Origin: Zhongshania aliphaticivorans
Lineage (GTDB): Bacteria > Pseudomonadota > Gammaproteobacteria > Pseudomonadales > Spongiibacteraceae
Direction: 5' to 3'
Length of the DNA stretch: 64,000 nucleotides
NCBI RefSeq assembly: GCF_902705875.1
Contig: NZ_CACSIK010000004.1
Location: 62,001 to 126,000 of the forward strand
The notes under the pieces were generated by a model. The model was not told the origin of the DNA. It worked only from the letters and a program-made list of their open reading frames with translations, and ran no database searches. Position numbers and translations under genes: made by a program. Below, piece by piece: positions 37,576 to 47,105 of the stretch; within the stretch, counting starts at the first letter, position 1, and every line of letters begins with the position of its first letter.

Positions 37576-38938
37576 GCTGCTGCCCTTACTGATGTTCGTC
37601 ATGATTTGTGTGGTGTTAATGCTGGGTTATCCGGTGGCATTTAGCTTGGCTGGCACCGCCATGCTTTTTGCTGGGATTGGTATTAGCCTTGGCCACTTTG
37701 ATGCTTCTTTCTTGTCAGCGTTACCTAGCCGCTTATACGGCACGATTACCAACGTTACCTTGGTTGCGGTGCCATTATTTGTACTCATGGGCGTGCTGCT
37801 GGAAAAGAGTCGAATTGCTGAAGAATTGCTGGGCAATATGGCGGCCCTTTTTGGGCGAAGACGAGGGGGCTTAGGTTTTTCAGTTATATTGGTGGGGATG
37901 TTACTTGCGGCAAGCACGGGGATTGTTGGGGCTACTGTCGTCACCATGGGCTTAATGTCATTGCCCACCATGCTTAAGCGAGGTTATGACCCGAGTGTAG
38001 CTACCGGGACAATCTGTGCAACGGGTACGCTTGGGCAGATAATTCCACCGTCAATTGCTCTGGTGCTCTTGGGTGACACCTTATCGAGTGCTTATCAGCA
38101 GGCTCAGTTAGATTTAGGCGTATTTAGCCCCAAGACTTTATCGGTGGGTGACCTCTTCATTGGTGCGCTAGTTCCGGGTTTAATGCTGGTGTGCCTGTAT
38201 CTGCTTTATATGGCCTTTGTCGCTTTTGCTCAGCCGGAGAGAGCGCCGCCAGCGACGGACCTTGAAGCGCCATCAATGGCGTCAATATTAAAAGGTTTAC
38301 TACCACCGGTTGCATTAATTCTTACTGTGCTAGGTTCTATTTTGGTGGGGGCGGCAACGCCAACTGAAGCGGCGGGAGTGGGTGCTTTAGGTGCGGCAGT
38401 GATGGCGGCAATTAAAGGCCAACTCGGTGTTGGCCGAATGGGGGAGGTTGCTAGGGAAACACTTAAAGTCACCTGCATGGTATTTATGATTTTGGTGGGC
38501 GCGGCGGTTTTTTCTTTGGTGTTTCGTGGGTTTGGCGGTGACGACCTAATTCAAGAATTTTTTGCTGAACTTCCGGGTGGTGTTATCACGGCCACGTTTA
38601 TTGTGATGATAGTCATCTTTCTGCTGGGTTTTATACTCGATTTTATAGAAATTACGTTTGTTGTCGTGCCGATTGTCGGTCCAATATTGTTGGCGATGGG
38701 CGTAGACCCCATATGGCTGGGTATTATGATTGCGCTAAATTTACAGACCTCATTTTTAACGCCACCATTTGGTTTTTCGCTATTTTATTTGCGTGGAGTT
38801 GCACCGCCATCGGTCACAACGGCAGAAATATATCGCGGCGTGGCGCCGTATATTGCACTGCAATTGCTCATGTTGGCGTTGCTGGCATGTTGGCCTTCGC
38901 TGGCAACGTGGTTGCCGGCTTTTGTTCGCGGTCAATAA
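37565..38938 (+). CDS. TRAP transporter large membrane subunit (DctM type)
   Basis: The 457-residue membrane protein has about 12 hydrophobic segments and the DctM hallmarks GYPVAFSLAG, SLPTMLKRGYDP and IIPPSIALVLLG. It forms the transport channel with DctQ. GGAGG at 37551-37555 precedes the GTG at 37565. The solute-binding subunit is encoded separately on the other strand at 40361-41497. Confidence 0.9.
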   Translation: MLIELLPLLMFVMICVVLMLGYPVAFSLAGTAMLFAGIGISLGHFDASFLSALPSRLYGTITNVTLVAVPLFVLMGVLLEKSRIAEELLGNMAALFGRRRGGLGFSVILVGMLLAASTGIVGATVVTMGLMSLPTMLKRGYDPSVATGTICATGTLGQIIPPSIALVLLGDTLSSAYQQAQLDLGVFSPKTLSVGDLFIGALVPGLMLVCLYLLYMAFVAFAQPERAPPATDLEAPSMASILKGLLPPVALILTVLGSILVGAATPTEAAGVGALGAAVMAAIKGQLGVGRMGEVARETLKVTCMVFMILVGAAVFSLVFRGFGGDDLIQEFFAELPGGVITATFIVMIVIFLLGFILDFIEITFVVVPIVGPILLAMGVDPIWLGIMIALNLQTSFLTPPFGFSLFYLRGVAPPSVTTAEIYRGVAPYIALQLLMLALLACWPSLATWLPAFVRGQ

Positions 38939-39018
38939 AGTAAGAGAGACATTGACAATACATCTGCGCACACGTTAACTGTGCACTTTTAATAAATTCT
39001 ATAAAGAGATTATGTATT

Positions 39019-39408
39019 ATGCGTGATATCGACGACACGCCAAAACCAACAGGTTTACTTGCATTACAAACAGTTGCAATGCCTGCGGATACCAACCCTA
39101 GTGGTGATATTTTTGGTGGTTGGTTAATGTCGCAAATGGACCTTGCCGGCAGTATTACTGCTTCGCGTCGTGCGGGTGGCAGAGTCGCTACCGTAGCGGT
39201 GGATGCCATGGCATTTATGACCCCCGTTAGGGTTGGCGCTGTTGTGAGCTGTTATACCGAAATTTTAGATGTTGGCCGCAGCTCTATTCGTGTTCGTGTT
39301 GAGGTTTGGATTACCAGTTTACAACAAGATGAACCTGCTAAAGTAACAGAAGGAGAGTTCGTTTTTGTTGCTATAGATGGCAATGGCCGCACACGTATAG
39401 TCGATTAA
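39019..39408 (+). CDS. yciA: Acyl-CoA thioesterase (YciA-type hotdog)
   Basis: The 129-residue hotdog-fold protein has the YciA signature NPSGDIFGGWLMSQMDLAG, which carries the catalytic aspartate, and VDAMAFMTPVRVG. Family members hydrolyse short- and medium-chain acyl-CoA in the cytosol. It is preceded by an 80-base gap from the TRAP permease and may be in the same transcript. Confidence 0.85.
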   Translation: MRDIDDTPKPTGLLALQTVAMPADTNPSGDIFGGWLMSQMDLAGSITASRRAGGRVATVAVDAMAFMTPVRVGAVVSCYTEILDVGRSSIRVRVEVWITSLQQDEPAKVTEGEFVFVAIDGNGRTRIVD

Positions 39409-39486
39409 TTAAGGTGTTAATGTAGAAACAAGAAACACGCTCTAACAAGTAAGACAGATTAAAGCTAACGACAACGGAGAATAATA

Positions 39487-40341
39487 ATGTCGATGCTTAA
39501 TAAGGTTTGTTTAATTACTGGCGCAACTAGTGGTATTGGTAGGGCAACGGCGTTGGCGCTTGCAGAGCAAGGTGCCGAATTGTTTGTAGTGTGTCGCAAT
39601 GCGAGCAAGGGTGAGTCGTTGTTGAAGGAAATCAGTCAACAATATCCCCAGTGTTTTGTCACTTTATTGCTTGGAGACTTAGGGTGTTTAGCTGATATCC
39701 GCAAAGTGGCGCAGCAATTTATTGATACTGGTAAACCTCTGCACTTATTGTTGAATAATGCGGGGGTGGTAAACCCTCGTCGAAAGCAAAGTCGTGATGG
39801 CATAGAGGAGACGTTTGCGGTTAACCACTTAGCGTATTTTTTACTGACTGAATTATTATTAGATGTTTTGTTGCGGAGTGCGCCAGCGCGTATTGTCAGT
39901 GTGGCATCGGAAGCTTACACCTTTGTTAAGGGTGTCCAGTTCGATGATATTGAGTTTTCCACCACGGCTTATAAAACATTTAAAGTGTATGGCCATTCAA
40001 AGTTGTGCAATATTTTATGGACACGGCAGTTGGCTAAAAAATTAGAGGGTAGCGGCGTTACCGCAAACTGTGTTCATCCCGGTGCAGTTAATACTAGCTT
40101 AGGGCAGCAGGAACATATACTGATCGGAAAAGTTATTGCGGTGTTGATGAAACCCTTTTTTCGCAGTCCTGCGGCGGGCGCGGCAACGTCGATCTTTGTC
40201 GCCACATCGCCCACACTCGACAACGTCAGTGGCGAATATTTTTCTAATAGTAAGCCCAAGGGTATCAGGCCTTGGGCCACAGATGATCAAGCTGCAGAGC
40301 GACTTTGGCAAGTGAGCAAGGACTACACCCAGCGTGCTTGA
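39487..40341 (+). CDS. Short-chain dehydrogenase/reductase
   Basis: The 284-residue classical SDR has the cofactor motif TGATSGIG at residues 11-18, the NNAG motif and the catalytic Y168-X3-K172 (YGHSK). The serine lies in SVASEAY. The lengthened C-terminus and FKVYGHSKLCNI spacing resemble the retinol-dehydrogenase-like branch. Its substrate is unknown. It converges on the TRAP solute-binding gene with a 19-base gap. Confidence 0.85.
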   Translation: MSMLNKVCLITGATSGIGRATALALAEQGAELFVVCRNASKGESLLKEISQQYPQCFVTLLLGDLGCLADIRKVAQQFIDTGKPLHLLLNNAGVVNPRRKQSRDGIEETFAVNHLAYFLLTELLLDVLLRSAPARIVSVASEAYTFVKGVQFDDIEFSTTAYKTFKVYGHSKLCNILWTRQLAKKLEGSGVTANCVHPGAVNTSLGQQEHILIGKVIAVLMKPFFRSPAAGAATSIFVATSPTLDNVSGEYFSNSKPKGIRPWATDDQAAERLWQVSKDYTQRA

Positions 40342-40360
40342 TTGACTAACGCTGCTGTAC

Positions 40361-41497
40361 TTATAGGTCTCGGGAATTTATATACGACTGTTCTGAGATA
40401 TGGTGATAATCCGTGGCGCCATCCATAAACTTTTTCCAGCTTGTATACACCTTTTTGGTCATAGGGTCGTTATTGCCAAGCTCTTTTAAATACTCATCAG
40501 ATACTTTATGCAGCCCCCGAATAACATCATCGGGGAGTTTGCGCAGCTCCACTTGATGGACATCTACCAGCTCGCGTAAGGCGGCATTGTTGCGCGCGGT
40601 GTACTCATCTAGCATATCTGCATTGGCGTAACGGGCTGCCGTTTCGACTATGGCTTTAAGGTCTTCTGGTAAGGCTTCAAATGCCTGTTTGTTAATGATG
40701 AGCTCTAGGGTTGAGCCGGGTTCGTGCCAACCTGGATAGTAATAATATTTGGCGACTTCATGAAAGCCAAAAGCGAGATCATTATACGGCGCGACCCATT
40801 CCGTTGCGTCGATTACACCCGTTTGTAGCGAGGTATAAAGTTCACCGCCGGGCAGGGTAACGGAGGTGCCCCCAAGTCGATTCCACACCTCGCCACCAGA
40901 GCCGGGAATGCGCATTTTTAGGCCTTTAACATCTTCTAGCGAATTGATCTCTTTATTAAACCAGCCCGCCATTTGCACGCCGGTATTACCACCGGCCATG
41001 GGGATTAAATTAAAAGGGGCATAAGCTTCACGCCATAATTCTAATCCGCCGCCGTGATATAACCAGCCGTTCATCTCCTGGGCATTCATGCCAAAAGGTA
41101 CTGCGGTAAAAAAGATCGAGGAGGGTAGCTTACCTTTCCAGTAGTAAGCGGCACCGTGCCCAGCTTGCGCGCTACCGGTAGATACGGCATCAAAAACCCC
41201 CAGTGCGGGGACGAGTTCGCCAGCGCCATACACTTTAATTAACAGCCGGCCTTCGCTCATTTTATTAACCATTGTGGCGAATTTCTCAGGTGCAGTACCT
41301 AGACCGGGAAACCCTTTGGGCCAGGTGGTGACAAGCTTCCAATGAAAAACTTGTCGATCTGCTGTGTTGTGAACCTGCTGTAAGGTGCTGTGGTCTTTGC
41401 TGCGTTCACCCACGTACAGCCAGCTCATGGCTACCAGTGCGGCGATGAGTATTAATATGAGTAGCGGGGTGTAATTGGCTTTATTAGCCTGATTCAT
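40361..41497 (-). CDS. TRAP transporter solute-binding protein (DctP, TakP-like)
   Basis: The 378-residue protein has an N-terminal membrane segment (about 10-28) acting as a signal or anchor, then the DctP fold. The strings GLKMRIPGSGGEV, WVAPYNDLAFGFHEVAKYYYYPGWHEPGS and TTWPKGFPGLG are close to 2-oxoacid-binding (TakP-like) proteins, so pyruvate or another 2-oxoacid is a reasonable but unproven ligand. It most likely serves the QM subunits at 37057-38938 although it lies on the opposite strand. Confidence 0.85.
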   Translation of the reverse strand: MNQANKANYTPLLILILIAALVAMSWLYVGERSKDHSTLQQVHNTADRQVFHWKLVTTWPKGFPGLGTAPEKFATMVNKMSEGRLLIKVYGAGELVPALGVFDAVSTGSAQAGHGAAYYWKGKLPSSIFFTAVPFGMNAQEMNGWLYHGGGLELWREAYAPFNLIPMAGGNTGVQMAGWFNKEINSLEDVKGLKMRIPGSGGEVWNRLGGTSVTLPGGELYTSLQTGVIDATEWVAPYNDLAFGFHEVAKYYYYPGWHEPGSTLELIINKQAFEALPEDLKAIVETAARYANADMLDEYTARNNAALRELVDVHQVELRKLPDDVIRGLHKVSDEYLKELGNNDPMTKKVYTSWKKFMDGATDYHHISEQSYINSRDL

Positions 41498-41513
41498 TGT
41501 TATTATTCCTATC

Positions 41514-43685
41514 TTACAAAACCTGTAAATTAGCGTATTGCAGTACCAGCCATTTATTGCCTTCGTCTTCGAAATTCACCTGTACGCGTGCGCTGGCGCC
41601 CTGGCCTTCAAAGCTAATAACGGTGCCAGCACCAAAAATACTGTGTAAAACCTGCTGGCCTAAGCCAAACCCGATAGAGGCCGCTTCTGCTTGCTGTGAA
41701 TTAGTGGTGCTTTGCGCATAACTACTGGGTCGCGTTACCGTATTGTTAATACGGACTTCATCAATTAGCTCATTGGGTATTTCACGCACAAAACGAGATA
41801 GGCTGTTAAAGCTTTCTTGGCCATGTAAGCGTCGAGACTCAGCATAACTTAAGTATAATTTTTGCTCTGCTCTTGTTATACCAACGTAAGCTAGGCGACG
41901 TTCTTCTTCAAGCCTTTCTGGGTCTTCCATCGACATTTTGTGAGGAAAGAGATTTTCTTCTGTACCCACAATAAAAACAGCGGGGAATTCGAGCCCTTTG
42001 GCAGAGTGAAGCGTCATTAATTGCACGCTGTCTTCATGCTCATCTGCTTGTTGGTCACCCGCATCGAGTGCGGCCTGATCGAGAAAGGCGCGGAGCGGTT
42101 CGGCGTCTTCGTCTTCTGGGGTATAGCTACGTGCAGCAGTAATTAACTCCTGCAGGTTTTCGATACGGGCTTGGGCTTTTTCACCTTTTTCTTTTTCGTG
42201 AAATGGAATTAAACCCGAGCGATCAATGGTCAGGCTAACTTGCTCGTCCAGGGTTAAATCTTGGCACTGGGCGGCAAGTTCTTCTATCAGCGACAGGAAG
42301 CTTCGCAGAGCGTTACCGGCGCGGGCCGGTAACAGGCCATTTTCAATGATGGCGATAGCGGAGCGCCACAGAGAAAGTTGGTGTTGGCGGGCATACTCGC
42401 GGAGTGTTTCCACTGTGCGATTGCCAATACCCCGTGTCGGGGTGTTAATAACTCGCTCAATGGCCGTGTCGTCATCTCGTAATGCGACGATACGCAGGTA
42501 GGCAAGCGCGTTTTTAATTTCTAAGCGATCGTAAAAACGTTGGCCGCCGTAGATACGATATGGCGTTCCGGCGCGAATTAAGAATTCTTCCAGTACGCGA
42601 GATTGGGCATTGCTGCGATAAAGTACGCCAATATCGCTGCGACGGTAATCATCGCGGAGCAAGTCACTGATTCGATCGGTGACAAAGCGGGCTTCATCTT
42701 GTTCATTAAAGGCCGCAAATAAGGCGATTTTGTCGCCGTCGTTACCCTTGGTCCACAACTCCTTACCAAGCCTTTGACTGTTATTGGCAATTAGTGCGTT
42801 AGCCGCTTTAAGAATAGTGCCGGTAGAGCGATAGTTCTGCTCCAGCCGTACTATCTGGGTGTTATTGATGTCTTTAGAAAACTGTTGGATGTTTTCAATG
42901 CGGGCGCCGCGCCAGCCGTAAATAGATTGGTCATCGTCACCAACAGCGGTCATTGCCATGCCCTTGCTGGTGAGTAAGCGCAGCCATGCGTATTGTACGG
43001 CATTGGTATCTTGAAACTCGTCGACTAAAACGTGCTTAAAGCGTTGCTGGTAATGATCGAGAATCGCAGGATTGTCGCGCCACAACTCCAGCGCCCGTAA
43101 GAGCAGCTCGGCAAAGTCGATAACACCTTGTTGCTGGCAAACTTCTTCGTAGCGACGGTAGACCTTGAGCATGGTGCTTAAGTGGTGATCGCCACCAAAG
43201 TCATCAATATGGGCAGAGCGTCGTCCTTCGTCCTTATGGCCATTGATAAAATACTGAGATTGGCGGGGTGGCCAACGGGCGTCGTCTAGCTCTAATTCGC
43301 GATGGATGCGCTTGAGCTGACGAAGTTGATCGTCGCTGTCCAGTATTTGGAAGTTATCGGGCAGCCCGGCTTCGCGGGCGTGAGCCTTGAGCAAGCGATG
43401 GGCCAAACCGTGAAAGGTGCCAACCCACATGCCGTGGTTTAAATTACCGCCGAGCAGGGCTTCGATTCGGCCGCGCATTTCCCGTGCGGCCTTATTGGTA
43501 AAGGTTACCGCCAGAATGCTGTAGGTAGATAGGCCTTCGACCTTAATCTTCCACGCTATACGGTGAACCAGTACTCGAGTTTTGCCACTACCCGCACCCG
43601 CTAGTACTAGCGTGCCGGTGCTATCGGCGGTTACAGCATCACGCTGCGCGTCATTGAGATCATCAAGAATATAAGATACGTCCAT
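41514..43685 (-). CDS. uvrD: DNA helicase II UvrD
   Basis: SF1A helicase of 723 residues (E. coli UvrD has 720) used in nucleotide excision and mismatch repair. Walker A GAGSGKT is at 30-36, followed by VDEFQDTNAVQYAWLRLL, GDDDQSIYGWRGA and LMTLHSAKGLEFPAVF. The C-terminal tail ends in the Tudor-like RNA-polymerase-binding region (VLHSIFGAGTVISFEGQG). This distinguishes it from Rep at 2358-4364. Confidence 0.96.
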   Translation of the reverse strand: MDVSYILDDLNDAQRDAVTADSTGTLVLAGAGSGKTRVLVHRIAWKIKVEGLSTYSILAVTFTNKAAREMRGRIEALLGGNLNHGMWVGTFHGLAHRLLKAHAREAGLPDNFQILDSDDQLRQLKRIHRELELDDARWPPRQSQYFINGHKDEGRRSAHIDDFGGDHHLSTMLKVYRRYEEVCQQQGVIDFAELLLRALELWRDNPAILDHYQQRFKHVLVDEFQDTNAVQYAWLRLLTSKGMAMTAVGDDDQSIYGWRGARIENIQQFSKDINNTQIVRLEQNYRSTGTILKAANALIANNSQRLGKELWTKGNDGDKIALFAAFNEQDEARFVTDRISDLLRDDYRRSDIGVLYRSNAQSRVLEEFLIRAGTPYRIYGGQRFYDRLEIKNALAYLRIVALRDDDTAIERVINTPTRGIGNRTVETLREYARQHQLSLWRSAIAIIENGLLPARAGNALRSFLSLIEELAAQCQDLTLDEQVSLTIDRSGLIPFHEKEKGEKAQARIENLQELITAARSYTPEDEDAEPLRAFLDQAALDAGDQQADEHEDSVQLMTLHSAKGLEFPAVFIVGTEENLFPHKMSMEDPERLEEERRLAYVGITRAEQKLYLSYAESRRLHGQESFNSLSRFVREIPNELIDEVRINNTVTRPSSYAQSTTNSQQAEAASIGFGLGQQVLHSIFGAGTVISFEGQGASARVQVNFEDEGNKWLVLQYANLQVL

Positions 43686-43828
43686 GGCGGCATATTCTAC
43701 TGGGAATCATTGGCGCTGGCACCGCTAAAATGTGATTAGTGGTAAGTGAGCGTAAAGATTGGCAATACACGCTGCTTTGGAGGGGGATACTGGATGGGTA
43801 TAACGATGGCGGTATGGCCGAATATGTG

Positions 43829-43874
43829 AAAAAAAACGCTAGAACCCTGTATTGCATAACAGGATTTCTAGCGT
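43829..43874 (-). terminator. Terminator of the GxW lipoprotein gene (minus strand)
   Basis: A long imperfect hairpin pairs ACGCTAGAA (43836-43844) with TTCTAGCGT (43866-43874), and inside it CCTGT with ACAGG. On the minus strand it is followed by eight T residues. It begins 84 bases past the lipoprotein stop codon. Confidence 0.85.
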
Positions 43875-43957
43875 AAATGGAGCGGTTTATCTTTGCAAAG
43901 CTATTGTTGCTACCCTACTAGGGTCACAGAGTTTGGCTCATTGCTGAATAATAGGTG

Positions 43958-45583
43958 CTATTTTATGAACTCTTTATTGATAATGCGGGTAAAGCTAGCC
44001 TCAACGAGGACGTCGGCATAGTCGTCTTGGTCTGCTGGGCTTTTGCTATCGATTAAAACACTGTTTTCCGTGCCTTGAACCGGTGCGAAATTGAGGTACC
44101 AGATGTCACCGAATTCGTCGGTTTCGGTGTAAGTCAAAGTGCCTGCTGAGTTGAGCTCCCAAACCAGAGTGGTAACGTCATCTTCTTCAAAGGTCACGGT
44201 TCCCGTGCCATCGGCGTTAAGCTGAACGCTGAAGTTTTCAATACCTTCGACGTCATTATAGGCCGGTGAGGTAGTTGTGACCCGCCAATTGCCGACTAAA
44301 CCTGCCTCGTCAAAGCGGGTTTCACGATGGGCTAGGATATCGCCTAAGTTTTCGCCATTGCCAACGAGCGTCGTTGTGAACTGGCCGATGCGGGTAAATG
44401 AGTATTCGTCGCCCTCGCCTATATCTTCAGAGCTCAGGTCGCCCCATCGCTCCACAATAAAGGTATTTGTATTTTCATCAAGGTGGTCTTTATTGTATAA
44501 ACCGCCATCGCCATCAGTATCAACGTTTGCGCTGGCCGTATAGTCTTCACCGCTGATCGCAAACGTGCCGAATTCACCGGATAAGGCCTGTGCGGGTTCG
44601 TCGTAATTATCGTAGTCTTCAAGATTATTGGTGTGTGCAATGACGTATTCTGTGTCAGACAAGAACGTCAGAATATTGAGGTTGTCGCTTTCCGCCTCAT
44701 AGAGCTTCCAAGCACCCTGTAATGCACCGGGGAGGTTTTTAACACGGGAAAAGGTAACGGTCTCACCGGCATCGTCAGTAAAGCCGAGTGTTAGCTCGTC
44801 GCCCGCTAAGCTTGCAGATGATACCGAGCTTCCCTCATCGTAAAGGCCGCCTGAGTTATCGGACTGCTCAATTAGGTCTGTGCTGAATGCACCGGTCTCA
44901 ATATCCCAAGTGTAAGTACCATATTCGACTGACCCTGCGACTTGGTCACCGTCGTCAGTATGCTCATGAATAATGACGTATTCGTTTCCTTCAATGAACG
45001 TCAGTATATTGCGTTTACCGTTGCCTTCACTGTACAGCCAGCTGCCGAGAAGTTGTGATTCTTGTGCAGCTAGGAAATGCGCCTCAGCTTGCGCTTCGCT
45101 AATCAATGTAATGCCATCGCCGATAGTATCGAGTATCGCCTGTGCTTTGCTGTCAAAGTCAGCGTCACTGAGGCTTAAGTTGCTACCACTAAAGGCATTT
45201 TCAGCTTCCAGCGAGATTTCAATACCGTTGTCTGGGTTGTTGTCAGCGTCTAAAGATTGCAGCAGCTGCAAAATATTTGTGCGAACATCGCTGTCACCCT
45301 GGGCGAGCTCTGTTGGGGTGATTTGCTGTGATGCGCTAGTGCTAGGAAGCTGAAGGTCACCTATAGAAAATACGATCGACTCGCCGTCTATATAGTTAAA
45401 TTCACCGAGGACGTTGGTTAAGCCCTGTACGCTGTCGGTTTGGTATGCAATGCCACTGACTGGGCTATCGGTGAAAATACCCGTTAAGGTGCTGCCGCCG
45501 CCAGAGCCGCCGCCACTACCGCCTCCGCCGCCACAGGCGCTTAAAATAATGGCAGAGCTTAAATAGAGTAGTTTTGTCTTCAT
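43958..45583 (-). CDS. Lipoprotein with Gly-rich linker and three GxW modules
   Basis: The 541-residue protein is lipidated at C17 (lipobox LSAC). A run of glycines and serines (residues 18-31) is followed by an 80-residue segment (SPVSGIAYQTDSVQG and FNYIDGESIVFSIGDL) common at the start of marine lipoproteins. Three modules then begin with GxW at 180, 290 and 431, the first two being clear internal repeats with the same NILTF...EYVI pattern. It is strongly acidic, as for an outer or periplasmic surface protein. I know no activity. It is monocistronic, with the terminator at 43829-43874. Confidence 0.72.
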   Translation of the reverse strand: MKTKLLYLSSAIILSACGGGGGSGGGSGGGSTLTGIFTDSPVSGIAYQTDSVQGLTNVLGEFNYIDGESIVFSIGDLQLPSTSASQQITPTELAQGDSDVRTNILQLLQSLDADNNPDNGIEISLEAENAFSGSNLSLSDADFDSKAQAILDTIGDGITLISEAQAEAHFLAAQESQLLGSWLYSEGNGKRNILTFIEGNEYVIIHEHTDDGDQVAGSVEYGTYTWDIETGAFSTDLIEQSDNSGGLYDEGSSVSSASLAGDELTLGFTDDAGETVTFSRVKNLPGALQGAWKLYEAESDNLNILTFLSDTEYVIAHTNNLEDYDNYDEPAQALSGEFGTFAISGEDYTASANVDTDGDGGLYNKDHLDENTNTFIVERWGDLSSEDIGEGDEYSFTRIGQFTTTLVGNGENLGDILAHRETRFDEAGLVGNWRVTTTSPAYNDVEGIENFSVQLNADGTGTVTFEEDDVTTLVWELNSAGTLTYTETDEFGDIWYLNFAPVQGTENSVLIDSKSPADQDDYADVLVEASFTRIINKEFIK

Positions 45584-45799
45584 TTACATCACCAAAGAGT
45601 CATTTTAATTGTGAATATTCTATTGAGGCTGCAAATGCAGCTATGTAGGAATAGTAAAAGGTATTATTCATGGCCGCCTCCCCAATATTGGGGAGTTGTT
45701 CTGAATGTTTTTTAATTGCTCTGCTGATCAACGGATGGGGGCTTGCTGCGTTACAATGGCGGCGGTGATATTAATAACAACCAGTCGGCGGACCATAAA

Positions 45800-46654
45800 G
45801 TGAGCCCCAGAAATATAATTCGCGCAATTGAAACCAATAGAGAGCAAATGCGGCGCTCTGAGCGCAAGGTTGCGGACTATATATTGGCGAATCGCAAAGA
45901 AGTGATTCACATGCGGATTGTCGATCTAGCGCAAGAGGCGCATGTTAGCGAACCAACGGTGGTCCGTTTTTGCCGAGCGGTTGGCTGCGACGGCTTTCAG
46001 AACTTTAAGGTGGCCTTGGCGCAGCATATTGCCCACAGCCCAGAATATGAAGAGTTTAGCTTTGGCGACGAAGATTCCGCTCGGCAATATACCTTTAAAG
46101 TGTTTGACTCCACCATGGAAGCTCTCAAAAAAGTAAGGGACAGCATTGATGTTGCCGCAATAGAGCAGGCTGTTGAATTGCTCAGTAATGCGCGTCGGGT
46201 TGAGTTTTACGGCTTTGGTGCCTCGGCTGCGGTAGCGACAGATGCGCAACACAGCTTATTTCGGCTACAAATGTCAGCGAGTGTTTACTCTGACCCCCAT
46301 GTGCAGGCGATGTCGGCCATGTCATTAAGCCAGCAAGATGTGGTGGTGGTTATTTCTCAGTCAGGTCGAACCAAAGCGCTCTTAGACGCCATTGCCTTGG
46401 CTAAACGAAATGGCGCGCCGGTCGTCGCGCTAGCGCCTAGCGGCTCACCAGTAGCAATGGCGGCTGATCTTGCTGTGTATATTGATGTCGATGCTGATGC
46501 CGGAGATTATACGCCTCTGCCATCTCGCCTTGCTCACATGGCTGTTTTGGATATTCTTGCAGTGGGAATATCGCGCAGTAAAGCCGGTGTTCGTGAGCAT
46601 TTGAAGACCATCGAAAAAGGGCTGCAAGTTCTGCGTACCGACCTTAAATCATAA
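45800..46654 (+). CDS. hexR: RpiR-family regulator (HexR)
   Basis: The 284-residue protein has an N-terminal helix-turn-helix (IVDLAQEAHVSEPTVVRFCRAVGCDGFQNFK) and a C-terminal SIS sugar-phosphate domain with FYGFGASAAVATDAQHSLFRL and VISQSGRTKALLDA. This is the HexR type, which represses hexose catabolism genes and is released by 2-keto-3-deoxy-6-phosphogluconate. The frame opens with a TTG at 45743, but homologues begin near VSPRNIIRAIE, so the GTG at 45800 is preferred. The usual zwf/edd neighbours are not in the window. Confidence 0.88.
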   Translation: MSPRNIIRAIETNREQMRRSERKVADYILANRKEVIHMRIVDLAQEAHVSEPTVVRFCRAVGCDGFQNFKVALAQHIAHSPEYEEFSFGDEDSARQYTFKVFDSTMEALKKVRDSIDVAAIEQAVELLSNARRVEFYGFGASAAVATDAQHSLFRLQMSASVYSDPHVQAMSAMSLSQQDVVVVISQSGRTKALLDAIALAKRNGAPVVALAPSGSPVAMAADLAVYIDVDADAGDYTPLPSRLAHMAVLDILAVGISRSKAGVREHLKTIEKGLQVLRTDLKS

Positions 46655-47072
46655 TTAGGGCTTGTCGATTTATCCATAACTTGGCCGCGAGCCAACCCAT
46701 AATTTTGGCCTGTAACGTCCCAAAGCGGACGTGTTCGTCAGCGGCTAAACCGTCACCTTAGCGGGCAATCAGAAAGCCAAGTTCTCCGGCAGGACAAGCC
46801 GTTCACGCCAGCGACGAGCATGTTCAGTAGAAGCGGGCTCACTAATTCCGTAGATCGTAGTCTAAGTTGTTGATTTATTGAGTTATGGGTTTATGCTCAG
46901 GAGAAGGGATTTCAGAAAAAATAGAGGGAGCGAGTCTTGCTAACATCGATAACCAATTCCAAGAAATACATTCAAGCCATTGGTATAACTGGGTTTTTTG
47001 ATGCCGTTCTAAATTTGATCCCCGAGATAGGGAGCCAAAGTGATATAAGGCCCCAGTCTTCATAGTAAAACT
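46655..47072. other. Left flank of the cassette array; MITE-like inverted repeat
   Basis: I see no credible gene here. A 142-base stretch (46659-46800) is bounded by perfect inverted repeats GGCTTGTC and GACAAGCC. Just inside, AACTTGGC recurs in the same inverted order, which suggests a small inverted-repeat (MITE-like) remnant. An open frame of 62 codons on the minus strand at 46875-47063 has no ribosome-binding site that I can see. No integrase gene or attI is recognisable. Confidence 0.5.
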
Positions 47073-47105
47073 GTTATGTGATGCCGAGCTTCAAGGAGAA
47101 TTGAT

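Noticed and set aside
46875..47063. A 62-codon minus-strand frame beside cassette 1
   Set aside because: No ribosome-binding site or recognisable motif. It sits in the non-coding left flank of the array.
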